A stretch of 64,000 nt of DNA from contig NW_017265144.1 in NCBI RefSeq assembly GCF_001638985.1, positions 310,001-374,000 of the forward strand. The letters are read 5' to 3'. Below the pieces are notes generated by a model, which saw only the letters and a program-made list of their open reading frames with translations, was not told the DNA's origin and did not search any database. A program made the translations under genes and the position numbers. How positions within the stretch are numbered: the stretch's first letter is position 1; every line of letters starts with the position of its first letter. Shown here one piece after another: positions 45,184 to 56,297 of the stretch. Origin of the DNA: Phycomyces blakesleeanus NRRL 1555(-). Taxonomy: Eukaryota; Mucoromycota; Mucoromycetes; Mucorales; Phycomycetaceae.

Positions 45184-46810
45184 TCATCTTTTGAAGTACT
45201 CTCGGAACCAATTTCTATGGCGGGACATATATAAACCCTTCTGTTTCCAGTTCCGGCTGAAGGAGTCTACCGCACTCGCGAACGGATCCTCCCAGAAGCT
45301 CCAGTATTTCGGACGTTGATGATTGTGTGCTGCTGCAAACGCATCTATTTCTAGTATGGATCCCCATGTGCGCTGTAATTGGTGAAAAAATGCCCGAGGA
45401 ATCGTTGATTCGTATAGAGGTTTCTTCGGCTGGTTCAATTGATGTGCTTTCACATTGAGGACCCCTGGGAGATGTTCGCATTATATTTGTAACTGATGCT
45501 GATTGCACAGGTCTTGTATATTCAATGCTAAGTCTTGGAGAGCAAACAATGCTGTCCCCCCCCCCTGCCTTCGTCACGTATTTCAACGCTGTCATGTTGT
45601 CGCTGTAAATATTGAGTGTGGTGTGTTTTACCTTTCTCAAGTGTATGAGGATGGCGTAATATATCGTCTTCAACCCTCTCACGTTGATAGATTTGTCTTT
45701 TTCTGTGGAAGTCCAATACCCTGTGGTTTGCACCATGTCGGAGGCTACTCCCCATCCTACGTCTGAGGCGTCCATGTAAATATTCAGTTGGGGTTCCTAG
45801 AACTTTATCTTGTGAATAGGCAGGCCATTCTTTGTTACTAGGTAGGTCTTCCACCAAGCTAATTATTCTTGTGCTTATGTCGACAATGGACATGGTTTGT
45901 CCCATTTTTTACGGTTTAACAGTAAGTTCTTGACCAGGTCCCTTTGCAAATGTCGTATGTGAAGGAGGGCTTCTCTTATCGCCGGGATCACGGCCGTCAT
46001 CTTTCCCAACAGACTGGCCATCCACCTACATGATCTGATTGCTGTTTGATTCGCTTGTCTTACCCGTTGTAAAATTTTGTTTATCTTTATGATGGGTAGT
46101 GAAATGGTCATCGTCTTCGTATTGAATGAGAAGCCGAGGTATTCCTGAATCTTCTTTGGCTCTGGTACACTCTTTTGCCTGTTTATCAAAAAGCTTAACC
46201 TCTCCAGATGTGTCGTTAGGATCTGTATGGAGTGTTGCATCCGTTCTTTTGACTTCTCCGATACGCAGATGTCGTCTAAGTAATAAATCAATTGTAGCCA
46301 AAGGGCTATCAAATGTTTGATTGCATATCTCATTAGTTTGGAAAAAACGTGGGGTGCAATACTTAGCCCAAACGCCAGAGAAGTATATTGATACACGATA
46401 TTATTGTTTTCGAATGTCAAATATGGCTGGGAGTCCTTGTGTATCGGTACCACTACATACGCATCCTTGAGATCGATCTTGCATATATAATCTTCTTTCT
46501 CGATGATGTCTTTCAATTCCGGGATCCCCTCCATTTTGAAATGTTGGATTTGCAAGAATTGATTCAGTGTTGTAAAATTTAGGGTTGATCGACGTTTGGT
46601 CGCTTCATGGATGGTAAAAAAAATGTGGAGAGGAAGTCCCGGTTCTGTGTAGGAGATTGTGTTATAATGCCTGCTTGTAGGAATTCTTCCACAGCAGTAT
46701 CTACCGCCAACTAATCGCTGGAGTCCACCTTCAAGGGTTTGGTTCTCCATGGTGACGGGGCTCTGGCAAATTGCAATTTGTAGCCTGTCTCTACTACTGA
46801 TATTGGCCAC
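45184..46810 (-). pseudogene. DIRS reverse transcriptase-RNase H (broken)
   Basis: RT core at 46810-45875: FTTLNQFLQ, KIDLKDAYVVVPIH, FGLSIAPHVFSKLM, then the catalytic YYLDDI. RNase H follows in the same frame (YMDASDVGWGV, E in the NVRGLKTIYYAI region, YSDNMTALKYV) after three nonsense codons (TAA, TAA, TAG at about 45810-45880). A run of nine G/C at about 45556-45564 shifts the frame. The C-terminal part then resumes as RTWGSILEIDAFAAAHN, typical of the DIRS RNase H C-terminus. Confidence 0.85.
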
Positions 46811-46996
46811 GTATGCGTTGTCATGTCTTTCTAATGTTTCTTGAAGAGTTGGAGCCCTCCTTCAGACAATATCCCGTCTTGTTGAATTGAGTAATGTGAT
46901 GGTTTTTGTGTTGGGAGTCGATGTTGAATTGCTTGTTTGTCTTTTGATGTCTGCTGATAATGGATCATATTGAGAGTGTGTTGTTGCTTAGTGGCG

Positions 46997-47791
46997 TCAA
47001 TTACTAGTTGCTGCTGTCGTTTGGGGTTGATCTGGGAGTGGACTCTTGGAAATTGCTGGACTGGTGTCCTCTCGACAGTGTCCAGTTGCCTTGTCCTCTC
47101 CCTCTGTTGGATAAAAAAGGACGCCTTCCTCTATATTCACTGGCTCCCCTTCCACCACCTCTGCCTCTAGTGGAGTTGAATTTATTGTGATTGTTTGCTC
47201 GGTGGGCATCTCTGGCGTCTCCAGGTGTTTAAGGCTGTGTGGTAATCTAAGAGCCTTGGCTGTGTGTTCTCTTGCTTCAATATCTTGCTGCCTGGCTGTA
47301 CCGAAGCCGAAAACCGCAATTCGGCGTGCTCTTTCCATGTTGTCATGGTAGAATCCTTCATCTTTTTTGTGCACACCTCGTTCAATTATGTATTGGGGGC
47401 TTTCATAGATTTCAGCTGCTGCTCTCGCCTGAACTCTTTTATTTTCTGTAAGTTTGTAAATGGCGGAAATGAGTTGTAAAGAATCAATGTTCCATAGCTT
47501 GAGTTGGGTGACGAAGTTTGGATTTGTACTTCTGGGAGTGTTCCAGTCTTCATTGTTGTACCGAGGGACTGACCGCTTGGACTTTTAAATAGTCTTGACA
47601 AGCTCAAATGAGCTGTAATCGTCCAATTCTTCAATAATCTGGGTAGGGATATCGAATCCTTTGCTTCTCTGTTCTTATTCGTCTACTTGAGACTCTCTGA
47701 CTCGTCTAGTTACGGCTGCAACAATCTCGTCAACTTGGGCTTTTGTAAATACTATTTGTTCCACATTTTTGTTGTTTTCTTGATCACCCAT
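46997..47791 (-). pseudogene. DIRS gag-like region (broken)
   Basis: Begins at an ATG at 47791 (MGDQENNKNVEQIVFTKAQV) and is soon interrupted. Other pieces are at 47634-47386 and 47374-46997 (ERARRIAVFGFGTARQQD, then an acidic Pro/Thr-rich tail). Position upstream of RT is the basis for the gag call. No zinc knuckle seen. Confidence 0.6.
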
Positions 47792-47864
47792 AATTTGTAT
47801 CCACGGCACGCGGCTTAGAAAGATCTAAGGGAAAAGGGGTAGAGAAAACATTTTATTCCTAATA

Positions 47865-48522
47865 CTTTGCCTCCCAATGACCATTCTGAATTGCTACTGC
47901 CAATTGACCCTTTGATCGTAGATTGCAAGCCATTCGTTGGAACCCTCCAAACCGAATGTAAACGCCTATCAGACTTTGTAACAAACCGATTTCGAGAGGC
48001 ATGCCAGGATCACACTCAATTTCCTCTTGTGCCTCTCCCTTTGCAAGCTAAACAATGGCGTTCCTTTTGAGCCTTTCCGATCGATCACATCTACCGGAAT
48101 ATATTATATCGGGCTATAATTAATTCCCTGTCATGTCAGTATACTCTCCACAGTTGTGCTCCGACCATCATTGTCACTCCAAACTGTCCCATTTGCTTTT
48201 TCGAGGTGTCCACTCTCTCTCTCATTTTCTCTACCAGTGCCCACAGAAATGGACAGTATGGGAAAATGCATGGATTAAATACTTTGGACTATCCCCGTTG
48301 ACATTTGATATCCATCGCACACTATTCTCTCTGAAAGTCCCTGGCCATTCACTACCTGTCTTTCATGTCCAGCTATGTCAAATAATTAGCAGCAGCATCC
48401 TGGCCCTGTGGGGCACTCACTGGAGCTTTATCTTCAACAACAGGCCTTTTCAGACCTCTTCGATTAACTCTAAAATAGACACCCTTGTTTCGCACTTTTC
48501 CTCTGAATTAGACTTAACATAG
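47865..48522 (+). pseudogene. LINE 3' fragment with zinc-binding tail, nested in DIRS
   Basis: Pieces in shifting frames: LSDFVTNRFREACQD (47960), then NCPICF (about 48180), then SLSHFLYQCPQKWTVWENAW (from 48208) to a stop at 48520-48522. The CxxC-H-C arrangement followed by W..W.F.FNN..F is the usual C-terminus of LINE ORF2 proteins in this lineage (compare 59654 onward). Opposite strand to the host DIRS element, so a later insertion or rearrangement. Confidence 0.6.
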
Positions 48523-48747
48523 GTTTCCCTTAAATCTCTATTTATATTCTCCCCAAACCAAAAAACAATTGTGTTCCTTTCTTAACGCATAATAAATATA
48601 AGGACCAGTTCCTCTTTACAACAAAAAAATCATATTAACTGAAAATAAAGCATGGCCCAGAGAGCTTGTACCACTTCGGAATCTGAAGCGGAAGCAACAA
48701 GTAGTGTATTTGGAACGACACGATTTAGATGCTTGAATAGTTGTTTA

Positions 48748-48826
48748 AATAGTTGTAAGATGGAGGAATTGCAAGTTTATTTTTTCTAAAAAAATAAACC
48801 CGCAATTTCTCCATCTTCCAACTATT
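48748..48826. repeat. 79-bp near-perfect palindrome
   Basis: AATAGTTG.AAGATGGAG.AATTGC..GTTTATTTTTT pairs with AAAAAATAAAC..GCAATT.CTCCATCTT..CAACTATT, with only scattered mismatches and almost no loop. It lies just outside the DIRS right terminal repeat and abuts a lone terminus of the TA-flanked MITE family (TTAGAGGGTGTCGAG). Confidence 0.9.
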
Positions 48827-48959
48827 AGAGGGTGTCGAGTTATGATATTTCTTCTTTTTTTTTTTATGTATTGATACTACCGACGCCACAATGCGCGGCC
48901 TTTGAAAATAAAATTTGAGAAATATAGAGTTAAAGGAGAGGAAAGAAAGAAATATGAAT

Positions 48960-51100
48960 GCTAGTTAAGTGGAATTGAGGTCATGGGATCTATGTATGGC
49001 TGTCACTGCCTTAGCTGCAACTACACTGGGGAGGAAGAGGGAGTTGTCAAAGACAAATGTCCAGTGCGCATGCCAGATGGTGTGAACCACGATGGATGCA
49101 TTCGCAATCTGGAGAGAGGAGGAAACGAAAGGAGAAAGTCGAGTACGAGTGAGAAGCCAGGGAACGTCAGAAATGGACCAGAGCTGACACATTTGCCGCA
49201 GTACCAATGTCCACACAGAAAACTTGCGAGAGCAGGAGAATACGAAATGTTGGAGAGAGTCCACCGCAGAGAGACAGAGGGCACATTTCGGACTAGAAAG
49301 GAAAGAGGAGGTGCGGTTGAATACGAACTCAGTGGTTGGGGCCCTTTGTCATAGGATTTTCCACCAGAGAGAACGTGTGTTTTGTGTCATGGACCACCGC
49401 CAGAACAATTTCCAGGAAATATCAGCGTGAGGTATAGAGGAAGTAGACGTGAGGAGGTGACGTCGGAGGGAACCAGTCAAAGCCTTGTGGAGAGGGCGAC
49501 CGTCGATTTGAATGAGGGAGACAAGGGAGAAAAGGCCGTCCACTGGTCGAGGTGAATCTGGCGAGGAGGGGGAGAGCAAGGAAATAAACCACGGCCACAG
49601 AACGATTTTGGCGCCATCAAGATGGCGAAAGAAGGCGATAATGCGGTTGCGGGCATGCCGTATGTCGTGGGGAGGTATCCGACAGAGGCCACCTCGGGAG
49701 TCGATCATGAAGGCGTGCTGGACGTAGATGCCTTTATTCCAGCGAGTTATTGAGAAAGGAGGGAGAAATGTCCAGATGGCGTGCAACGGAAGAGCGAGAG
49801 CGGTGGCGGGAGAGAAGCGGGCTGATAGAGGAATGGTCGAGGGAAGGAAATCTTTACTAGTGCGTAAGAGTAGCTGTAAAGGGAGAGGAAATGTAGAGAG
49901 ATATGGAGGGTACAGAAGTGTGATTACAGGGAAGGAGATGGAAAGTGAAGTTGAAAAAAGAATGTGAGGTAAGGAAAGATGTACTGAGACCGAGCATGCG
50001 AATCCCGAAGGATGGGCAAGGTGCAGCGAAGTTGTAGGACCTTTTGTTGGCTCTCAGGGTCCAGGAGTCCCAAACCACCCTTGCGTTGTGGCTGACAAAG
50101 AAGATCCCATAAAGGGCTACCAAACCCGAGGGAAGGGTAGATGCGGATGGACTTGCAGATAGCAGTAAAGAAAGAAGGCGGTCCAGGCATAACGTATAGA
50201 ACGTGCCAGATGGTGTTGAGGAGGAGGGGGTTAGCGTACAGGCTCTTATCACGGACACACAGGTGGCGTTGTGCTAAGACAAGACAGTGACGGGGCGGAT
50301 GAGAGAGACAGAATCGGACGAGGAGAGGCGATCGGACGAGAGTAAGCACTGTATGAGATCGTGAGCGGTATCAAGGCCAATGAGCTCAGCAGTGGACAGT
50401 GTCTCGTAGAATTGGCCTGTGTATGTGAGCAAGGCAGAGGTGGAAGTGACAATTTTCCCCAGATTCGGGGTCACGGAGCGAGGTAATGGAGCGTGCAATC
50501 GTACGAGATCGGATAACCCTATAGAAGTATGCGTTAGACTGCTCATCAGATTCCGTCCATTGCACGCTGGCTCGTTGTGCCAAATTGGCTGTCTTGAACT
50601 CCTGGAGGCGGGCGAGTCTGGCTTCAGTTTTGGCCAAGTCGGGAAGCGAAGGATTGCGAAATATGGGGTGGCGTTCACTGCACAAGGACCTTTCGACTGT
50701 CTTGCACTGGCGGGCGAATTGTTTGGCATATGTAATCGTGAAATTCTTGATTACCTGTTTGAGCGTATCCCATCGAGGGGCGACGGATTCTGTGGCATCG
50801 AGGGAATCAACAGCCGTGTCAAGAAGTCGGTCAAGGTGAGAAATAAATTCGTCATGTTCAAGGAAGGTGGTGTTGAATCGTCATACCCCTGATCCTGAAG
50901 GATGCTGTAGCGTGAGTAATACGGTCAAGAGGCTATGGTCGGTCCATGCTGGGTTAAGGAAAATGATTTCGGGTGAAGTGGTGGTCAGGGCTGGATAGCG
51001 AAAAATAAAATCGATGAGCGTGCGTTGACGGCCATTGTAGAAGGTGGGGATTGGTGATATGCTGGGAGCTGTGAGGTATTCGGGATTGATTTTGGGTTAG
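48960..51100 (-). pseudogene. 5'-truncated, internally deleted LINE
   Basis: On the minus strand it begins inside the endonuclease C-terminus (FYNGRQRTLIDFIFRYP; FLNPAWTDHSLLT) near 51080. It continues through the linker to the start of RT, then jumps near 50280 directly to the post-RT region (CVRDKSLYANPLLL) and runs to the C-terminal zinc-binding tail (48965). Compared with the LINE at 59654-63367, about 280 residues including the YADD active site are missing. There are several stops and shifts. 5' truncation is normal for LINEs. The internal deletion makes it dead. Confidence 0.85.
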
Positions 51101-51591
51101 TATCTCAATATTAGAAAAATAGATACTGTGAGAGTGATATTTATTAAAGAGACGAAATAATGTTGTTTATATCTGTTACCATTCAAATCCCTGTTGTGTA
51201 ATGGTTGATTTACATTGTATGAGTGTGTAGTATACGTGTGCCTGGTATGTAACGGTTCCGGAGATTGTTAACTTGCCAGGTTCATTAGCAAGAAGGAACC
51301 AGTGTTTGGTTGTGGGGTCTGTTCTTCACTCGAATGTGGTGTTGTATACCACACTCTCTATTCAAACAACTATTAAAACGTCTAAGAATTTTGATAGTTG
51401 TTTGGAGAGAAAATATATCTATTTTTCAGATTAACGAGAGCCAATGATTTTTCGATATTAAACCTCTGAACTCAAAACAATCAAACATCTAAAACTGCTG
51501 AAATATCCTATTACCAGTATATTTTGTTTTATCTTATCTGAAATAATAAACAAGGGAATCCCATATGATTTTCAAGAAAAGGCAGAAAATA
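51101..51591. other. spacer, nothing recognised
   Basis: AT-rich sequence between the truncated LINE and the Tigger-like element. No gene found. Confidence 0.4.
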
Positions 51592-52500
51592 CAGTGGTCC
51601 CTCGATAATTTTAAGGCTCTGAAGACCCAACTCGAAAAATAGGGCTAAACTTTCACGATTTTGTAATAGACATTGATGTCAAGTGCGTTGTGGTGACATA
51701 TCTAACATTTGGGTTATTGAGTTGTCATCTAACTTAATTCTTTTAAAATAAAACTATATGTGCTATATCTTGATAAAGTTCCATTTATTAATTGCTTAGT
51801 AAAAATCACTCACTTGAAAAATATAAATTTAGTTCTAATTTGTTTTGTTATAAAAGTTTTTATTATAGATTTTATTTTATTTGAAAAAGAATAAACTTTA
51901 AAAAGACTTTAAGAAGCTGGTGACTTTAGTTTGCTTTGAGTTCGCAGTTTTCTGGAACTTGTTTCGAAGGCCTTCAACCTTACTGACGAAGTCTCTGTCA
52001 ATATCTTCGTCTTCCAAGATATCCAAAAGCGTGCAAACACACTCAAACTTTTCTGAAGCAGAATAAGTTCTCTTAAAGGAAACTGCTGATTCTACTTCAG
52101 CAATTTCTTCATTCTCATAGAGTGGATCTGATCCAGCAATTTTGTCTAGGCTTCCTTGCAAACCCTTGACCAGAACCTTTTCAGCCAGACTTTGCTGAAC
52201 CATAGCCTGGTTTACATCTATAAATTATATTTAGAATATTAAGAAAGTGGAATTGAAAGATTATACTACTACCTTCACTATCTTTGTCTTCAATGAAGCA
52301 GTTTGGTCTTCTTGCACGCCGAATCATCAATACATTGGACCATTTGTCCGTTTCATCGGCATTGCATAAAAGGCCAAAGGTTTCCTTTGCCCATTTAGCC
52401 AATTGAGGGTTACTCATAGATGGCTTTTTCTTTTTCATATCACAGATCTCAAGATGATTTGCAATATTAAGCGAAACGGTTTTTTTTTGCTCATTTTTAT
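51592..52500 (-). mobile_element. pogo/Tigger-like element, deletion derivative
   Basis: The 3' end reads CAGTGGTCCCTCGATAATTT next to TA (51590-51591), matching Tigger/pogo-type termini. The matching 5' TIR was not found, so that end is uncertain. The encoded protein has the CENP-B-type DNA-binding start and the transposase C-terminus but lacks the DDE core. Confidence 0.6.
51898..52438 (-). CDS. CENP-B/Tigger-type HTH protein lacking the DDE domain
   Basis: Exons 52438-52273 and 52217-51898 (intron 52218-52272, GT-AG, phase 1) give 161 residues. The N-terminal piece (PSMSNPQLAKWAKETFGL) is a CENP-B-N helix-turn-helix. The same frame is open upstream of the ATG (HLEICDM), and an A9 run near 52470 blocks an earlier start by one base. 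The C-terminal piece (DVNQAMVQQSLAEKVL, then a Ser/Glu-rich helix ending VTSFLKSF) resembles the end of Tigger-type transposases. The catalytic core that normally lies between is absent, and the intron bridges the gap cleanly. It could be an inactive relic or a DNA-binding protein able to compete at TIRs. Confidence 0.55.
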
Positions 52501-53008
52501 TGTTTAGTTCTGGATTTGATAGATTTTATTAAAGTATTAAAAAAACTGAAAATGATATTAGATAAGCCTTATATAGTAAGCTAAAAGCATACCAAAAAGC
52601 TGTTATTATTTGATTGAATAAGAATTTGAAACAATAATTGGTTACGAGACAGGGGGGTGGAAAACACCAATGCAGCCAGGGGTTATATTTAACTAGAATG
52701 AATTTAAACAGAGGATTAAAGCAAATCGTGACGTGTGGTGTAATGTTCAAACACTGGCTAAATTCCAAACGTAGAAAAAATAAAAATAAAAATAGTAAAA
52801 TAGTAAATAAGAAAATAACGATAAACTCAACAGAAATATTCCCAAAACGTATCGGGCAAAATATAACTGCTCATCAGAGACTCCTTTTATTTTCTCACCA
52901 AAAAGAATGATACCAAAAATTGAATGCTCTTTATTGTTGTAATTTTTAACGTCTTTTATAGACAGAAATCTTTGAGATAGAGTTGGGATAAAATATGAAT
53001 AAGTAATA
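52501..53008. other. spacer, nothing recognised
   Basis: AT-rich sequence between the Tigger-like element and MITE copy 2. Short ORFs are not supported. Confidence 0.4.
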
Positions 53009-53438
53009 GAGAGGGTGTCGAGTTATGATAATTTCAAGATGACTAAAAAATAATTATTTGTAAAACCCAATCAAAAAAAAGAATAAAGCTCAGACACAGT
53101 TATGAATATTATAAGTTGAAAACATTGATACTAAGAAATTTAGAGGAAATAGACCTTAATAAACTTGACTTTCCAAGGCCTATTTTATTAAGTAAGTATG
53201 AAGAAGAGGCTTCTGGCTATCATACATTTTGTTTTGAAGTGGGAAAAATAAGCCCAATTTTTACTAGAAATTTAGTGAGCATTTGAAGTAAAAAATCAGG
53301 GATTACCTAACTTTTGGCTTCAAATGCTCACTAAATGGCCTCCACCATGAAATTTGCAAAACAAGTATTGGAATTTAATTCGCCGCGTAAAATAAAAAAT
53401 TGCAAACATTTGCAATTCAGGCTCGAAGACACCCTCTC
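53009..53438. mobile_element. TA-flanked MITE, copy 2 (430 bp)
   Basis: Opposite orientation to 26522-26945 and similar end to end. It begins GAGAGGGTGTCGAGTTATGA and ends GCTCGAAGACACCCTCTC, with TA at 53007-53008 and 53439-53440. Internal hairpin TAGTGAGCATTTGAAG / CTTCAAATGCTCACTA at 53274-53336. Non-coding. Confidence 0.88.
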
Positions 53439-53529
53439 TAATATAAAAGGTCTCATTTGAAATAGACATTGGATAATTTGGATATGAAAATAGAATATAA
53501 CACTGTAGGAAATGGCAGCACTTAAACCC

Positions 53530-53642
53530 GAACCTGCAACAAAGTTGAACCTGCAACTTTCTTCTAGGCCAATAGAAATCAATGTTTAATAACTCCGGAC
53601 CTGCAACAAAGTTGCCAACCTGCAACTTTCTTCTAAGCCAAT
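53530..53642. repeat. two 69-bp-spaced copies of a palindromic motif
   Basis: ACCTGCAACAAAGTTG followed by AACCTGCAACTTTCTTCTA and then GCCAATA appears at 53531 and again at 53599. Each copy can fold on itself (CCTGCAAC / GTTG; AAAGTTG / CAACTTT). Confidence 0.75.
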
Positions 53643-56297
53643 AACATGCCAGACATTAACCCGTAAGCCTTACTTTTGGGCAGATACTATTTATGAGATT
53701 TCAGATTATGTCAAATATGATTTATGAAATTTTAGATTATTTTTGAATCTAATCCAATCAAATATTCTAAATATGGCAAGTCTATACCTTTTTTTTTAGG
53801 TATCTCTATTCTCATAATTGGCTCAACAAATACACGGTTTTATATTGGACTTTTATAGTTTTTATTGATTAAAATAATACAAGTTGAATATAAAGAAGTA
53901 TGGAAAGAAGAAGTACTATTTTTTATAATATTTAGTAACAGTTTAAGCTATAAAGTTACTAAATAATATACATATATCTATTTTTATATAATACTTTTCA
54001 CATTTTTTTTATCTAAAAAAAAGGCTATTGTCTAGATACTATGATATTGATGAAGGTATGTATATTGCTTAATTGATTCTTTTTAACAAAGAGTATAAAC
54101 CTGCTTTGTGTTAAAATTGTCATGTCTGATTCATACTTTTGAAAAACAAGAAGACAGATTCCCTGCGATTCTCTAAATCCACCGAGATTTCTAATGAGCA
54201 TGCGAGCAATCTTGACAACCAAATTGTACTTGATGCAAATATTTTTCTGTCAATTTTTCTCAGATTGCTTTCTTTTGTCAACTTTGCTGATTCGTATTTT
54301 ATTAATACTAGCCTTCATAGTTATTAAGTGTGTTCCTTTTAGAGACTTTTAATAATTTTAGACCTTGTGAAAAAAAAAGAAATAAAGAGAAATAAGAAAA
54401 AGACTTTACAGAATAAAAAAAAATATTGCATTAAAAAGCAATCACAGTCCTTCCTTTTTAGTGGCAAAGACTTCTTAAAGTTCAGATTAAAAATATAAGT
54501 AATCTTGTAGGCCATGTTTGTCCCTTTACTCAACCTCGTAATCTGTAAGCAGTTTAGCGTACGATATTCACCTAAAATGGCTTTCTGAATTAAAAATCCA
54601 AAAAATATATTTGAATTAAATCTCAAAAAACAAAAAAGAGCTCAAAATGCCCTATATTTGGTAGGGTTGTAGGAGTTTAAACAAAGTTACAGGTTTTTTA
54701 TTGAAAGTTGCCGTTTTTTGGAATTTACGGCAACTTTTTTTCTACAGTGATCGGGTTGTGAAGAGAATCTAACATCCGTCAGTCAATGGAGATTTAAATA
54801 TATTTCCAAAAAGAGAAGTGGTATTTTTGCTGGTTTTACCAAAATCACCTCCTAAAATACCACCAAAAAGACCATTTTTTTTTCCATAGTGCGAGTATTT
54901 TTTTACTTTACTTTATTTGCTTTTGAAAATAGTCTCTCATAAAATATTACCTAAATCTCGCCCCCGATTGCTTTCAATATGAAAGAAGAATATTCAGCCT
55001 TGCCAAATCTAAACTCGCCATATTCTTAATAAAGTTCGTATTCCCAGCAGTTTTCTACTTCCTCTTCATAATACAAGTCGTGATCATTTAAAGGTGAGTT
55101 GATGTTGTTCAACTGAAAAATTTTAAAACATTAAAGTGAAATATCGATGTTTTCAATTGAGAGTGCCAGTGTTTGTACCGAATATCCCAGTCGTCAAATT
55201 GTACACATATGTATAGAGCCATTTGAGATTGTGGCTTTCAACTATAGGGTACACTATGAATGAAATTGGTGTGTCAATAATACTAATCTGCATAAAAATC
55301 AGTGGTTAGCATTATTAGGAAGAGTAGGAATATTGCCTTTTCCATAGATTGGTGCAACAGTACTGCTTCAAACACGCAAAATAAAGGCATTGAAGTGGCT
55401 GAGATATACTACTTCTTGTGGAATACTGAGAGGGTACTCCAAATGTTTCGTCTGAGCCTCACGGTTTGGAATTCGTTCTAGACAGGTGCTATCTGAACAC
55501 AGCTAGAAATAATTTGAGGCTTGTTTTAATTCTATCGTACCTTTCTTTAAAGCAAATGACTATATTTAGGAATGAGTAGAAAGACTATCAGAAACTAGAC
55601 TTAATGTAAAGCTGACAGCCTTAAAATAGTTTAATTTACATTTTTGGTCGGTTATATAGAATACAGTGTATTAATAAAAGTTTAAAAAAATAATAAGACG
55701 AAAGAAAAATACCAATGAAGAAAAGGTAACATTAAGAAGTGTAATTTTTGCTTGAATGTTTTTTGATTTTTAATTTTTATTATGTAAGAAACATTCTACC
55801 CTCTGTTACTGGACTATATTTAATCGGATTTCTGGCTAAATTTCATGTATTCTATAAAAACTGAAAATGAAGACGCTAGGAATAATATTATCAGTCTACC
55901 ACAGCTAGCCAAATGCCTTGAGACAAAATATTTCTGGGGACTATATTTGATGTTTGATTTTGATTGCTATCAGCACATCTAGTAAGAGTCATTTTAATTT
56001 TAAGTTGATTTGATTATATCCTCATAATCAAACATTCACTCCGTGAACACCTATATACTGAAATATATCCTAATTATAGTGTACTCAGTGTATATCGTAG
56101 TATTTGTATTCCATTTCTAAATATGTTCTTTCGAGTTATCACTTTGTGAGTACCTATTGTAACACTTGAAAATAGCACACAGCTAGTATGTTTTCCGAAG
56201 AAGCTTAATATTGTTATAATATAAAAACAGAAAGAAACCGTTCCCTTTATTTCTTTACTCTTCTATATACATTATTCCTGAATTTCTATACTGTGGA
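53643..56297. other. long intergenic region with no supported gene
   Basis: AT-rich. A small inverted repeat GTTGCCGT / ACGGCAAC lies at about 54707-54734, and protein-like scraps occur on the minus strand near 54025-54222 and 55330-55440. The last ~150 bp resemble the promoter of membrane gene copy 1 (ACTTGAAAATA near 56166). Confidence 0.4.

Larger units (their letters stand above)
43968..48719 (-). mobile_element. DIRS-like tyrosine-recombinase retrotransposon, decayed
   Basis: Inverted terminal repeats: GTCGTTCCTAATACAATACT plus TGTTGCTTCC at 43968, and the complement of GGAAGCAACAAGTAGTGTAT plus TTGGAACGAC ending at 48719, about 50 bp per arm. Inside, on the minus strand, are a gag-like region, RT plus RNase H and a tyrosine recombinase in that order. 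This is the defining DIRS layout, using a recombinase in place of an integrase. Multiple stops and shifts make the copy defective. A LINE fragment (47865-48522) is nested between the gag start and the right terminal repeat. Confidence 0.88.

Noticed and set aside
45503..47479. Plus-strand ORFs across the DIRS element
   Set aside because: Antisense shadows of the minus-strand RT, RNase H and gag frames.
54025..54327. Short ORFs on both strands
   Set aside because: No domain, no start context, AT-rich; perhaps a trace of a decayed gene, but not supportable.
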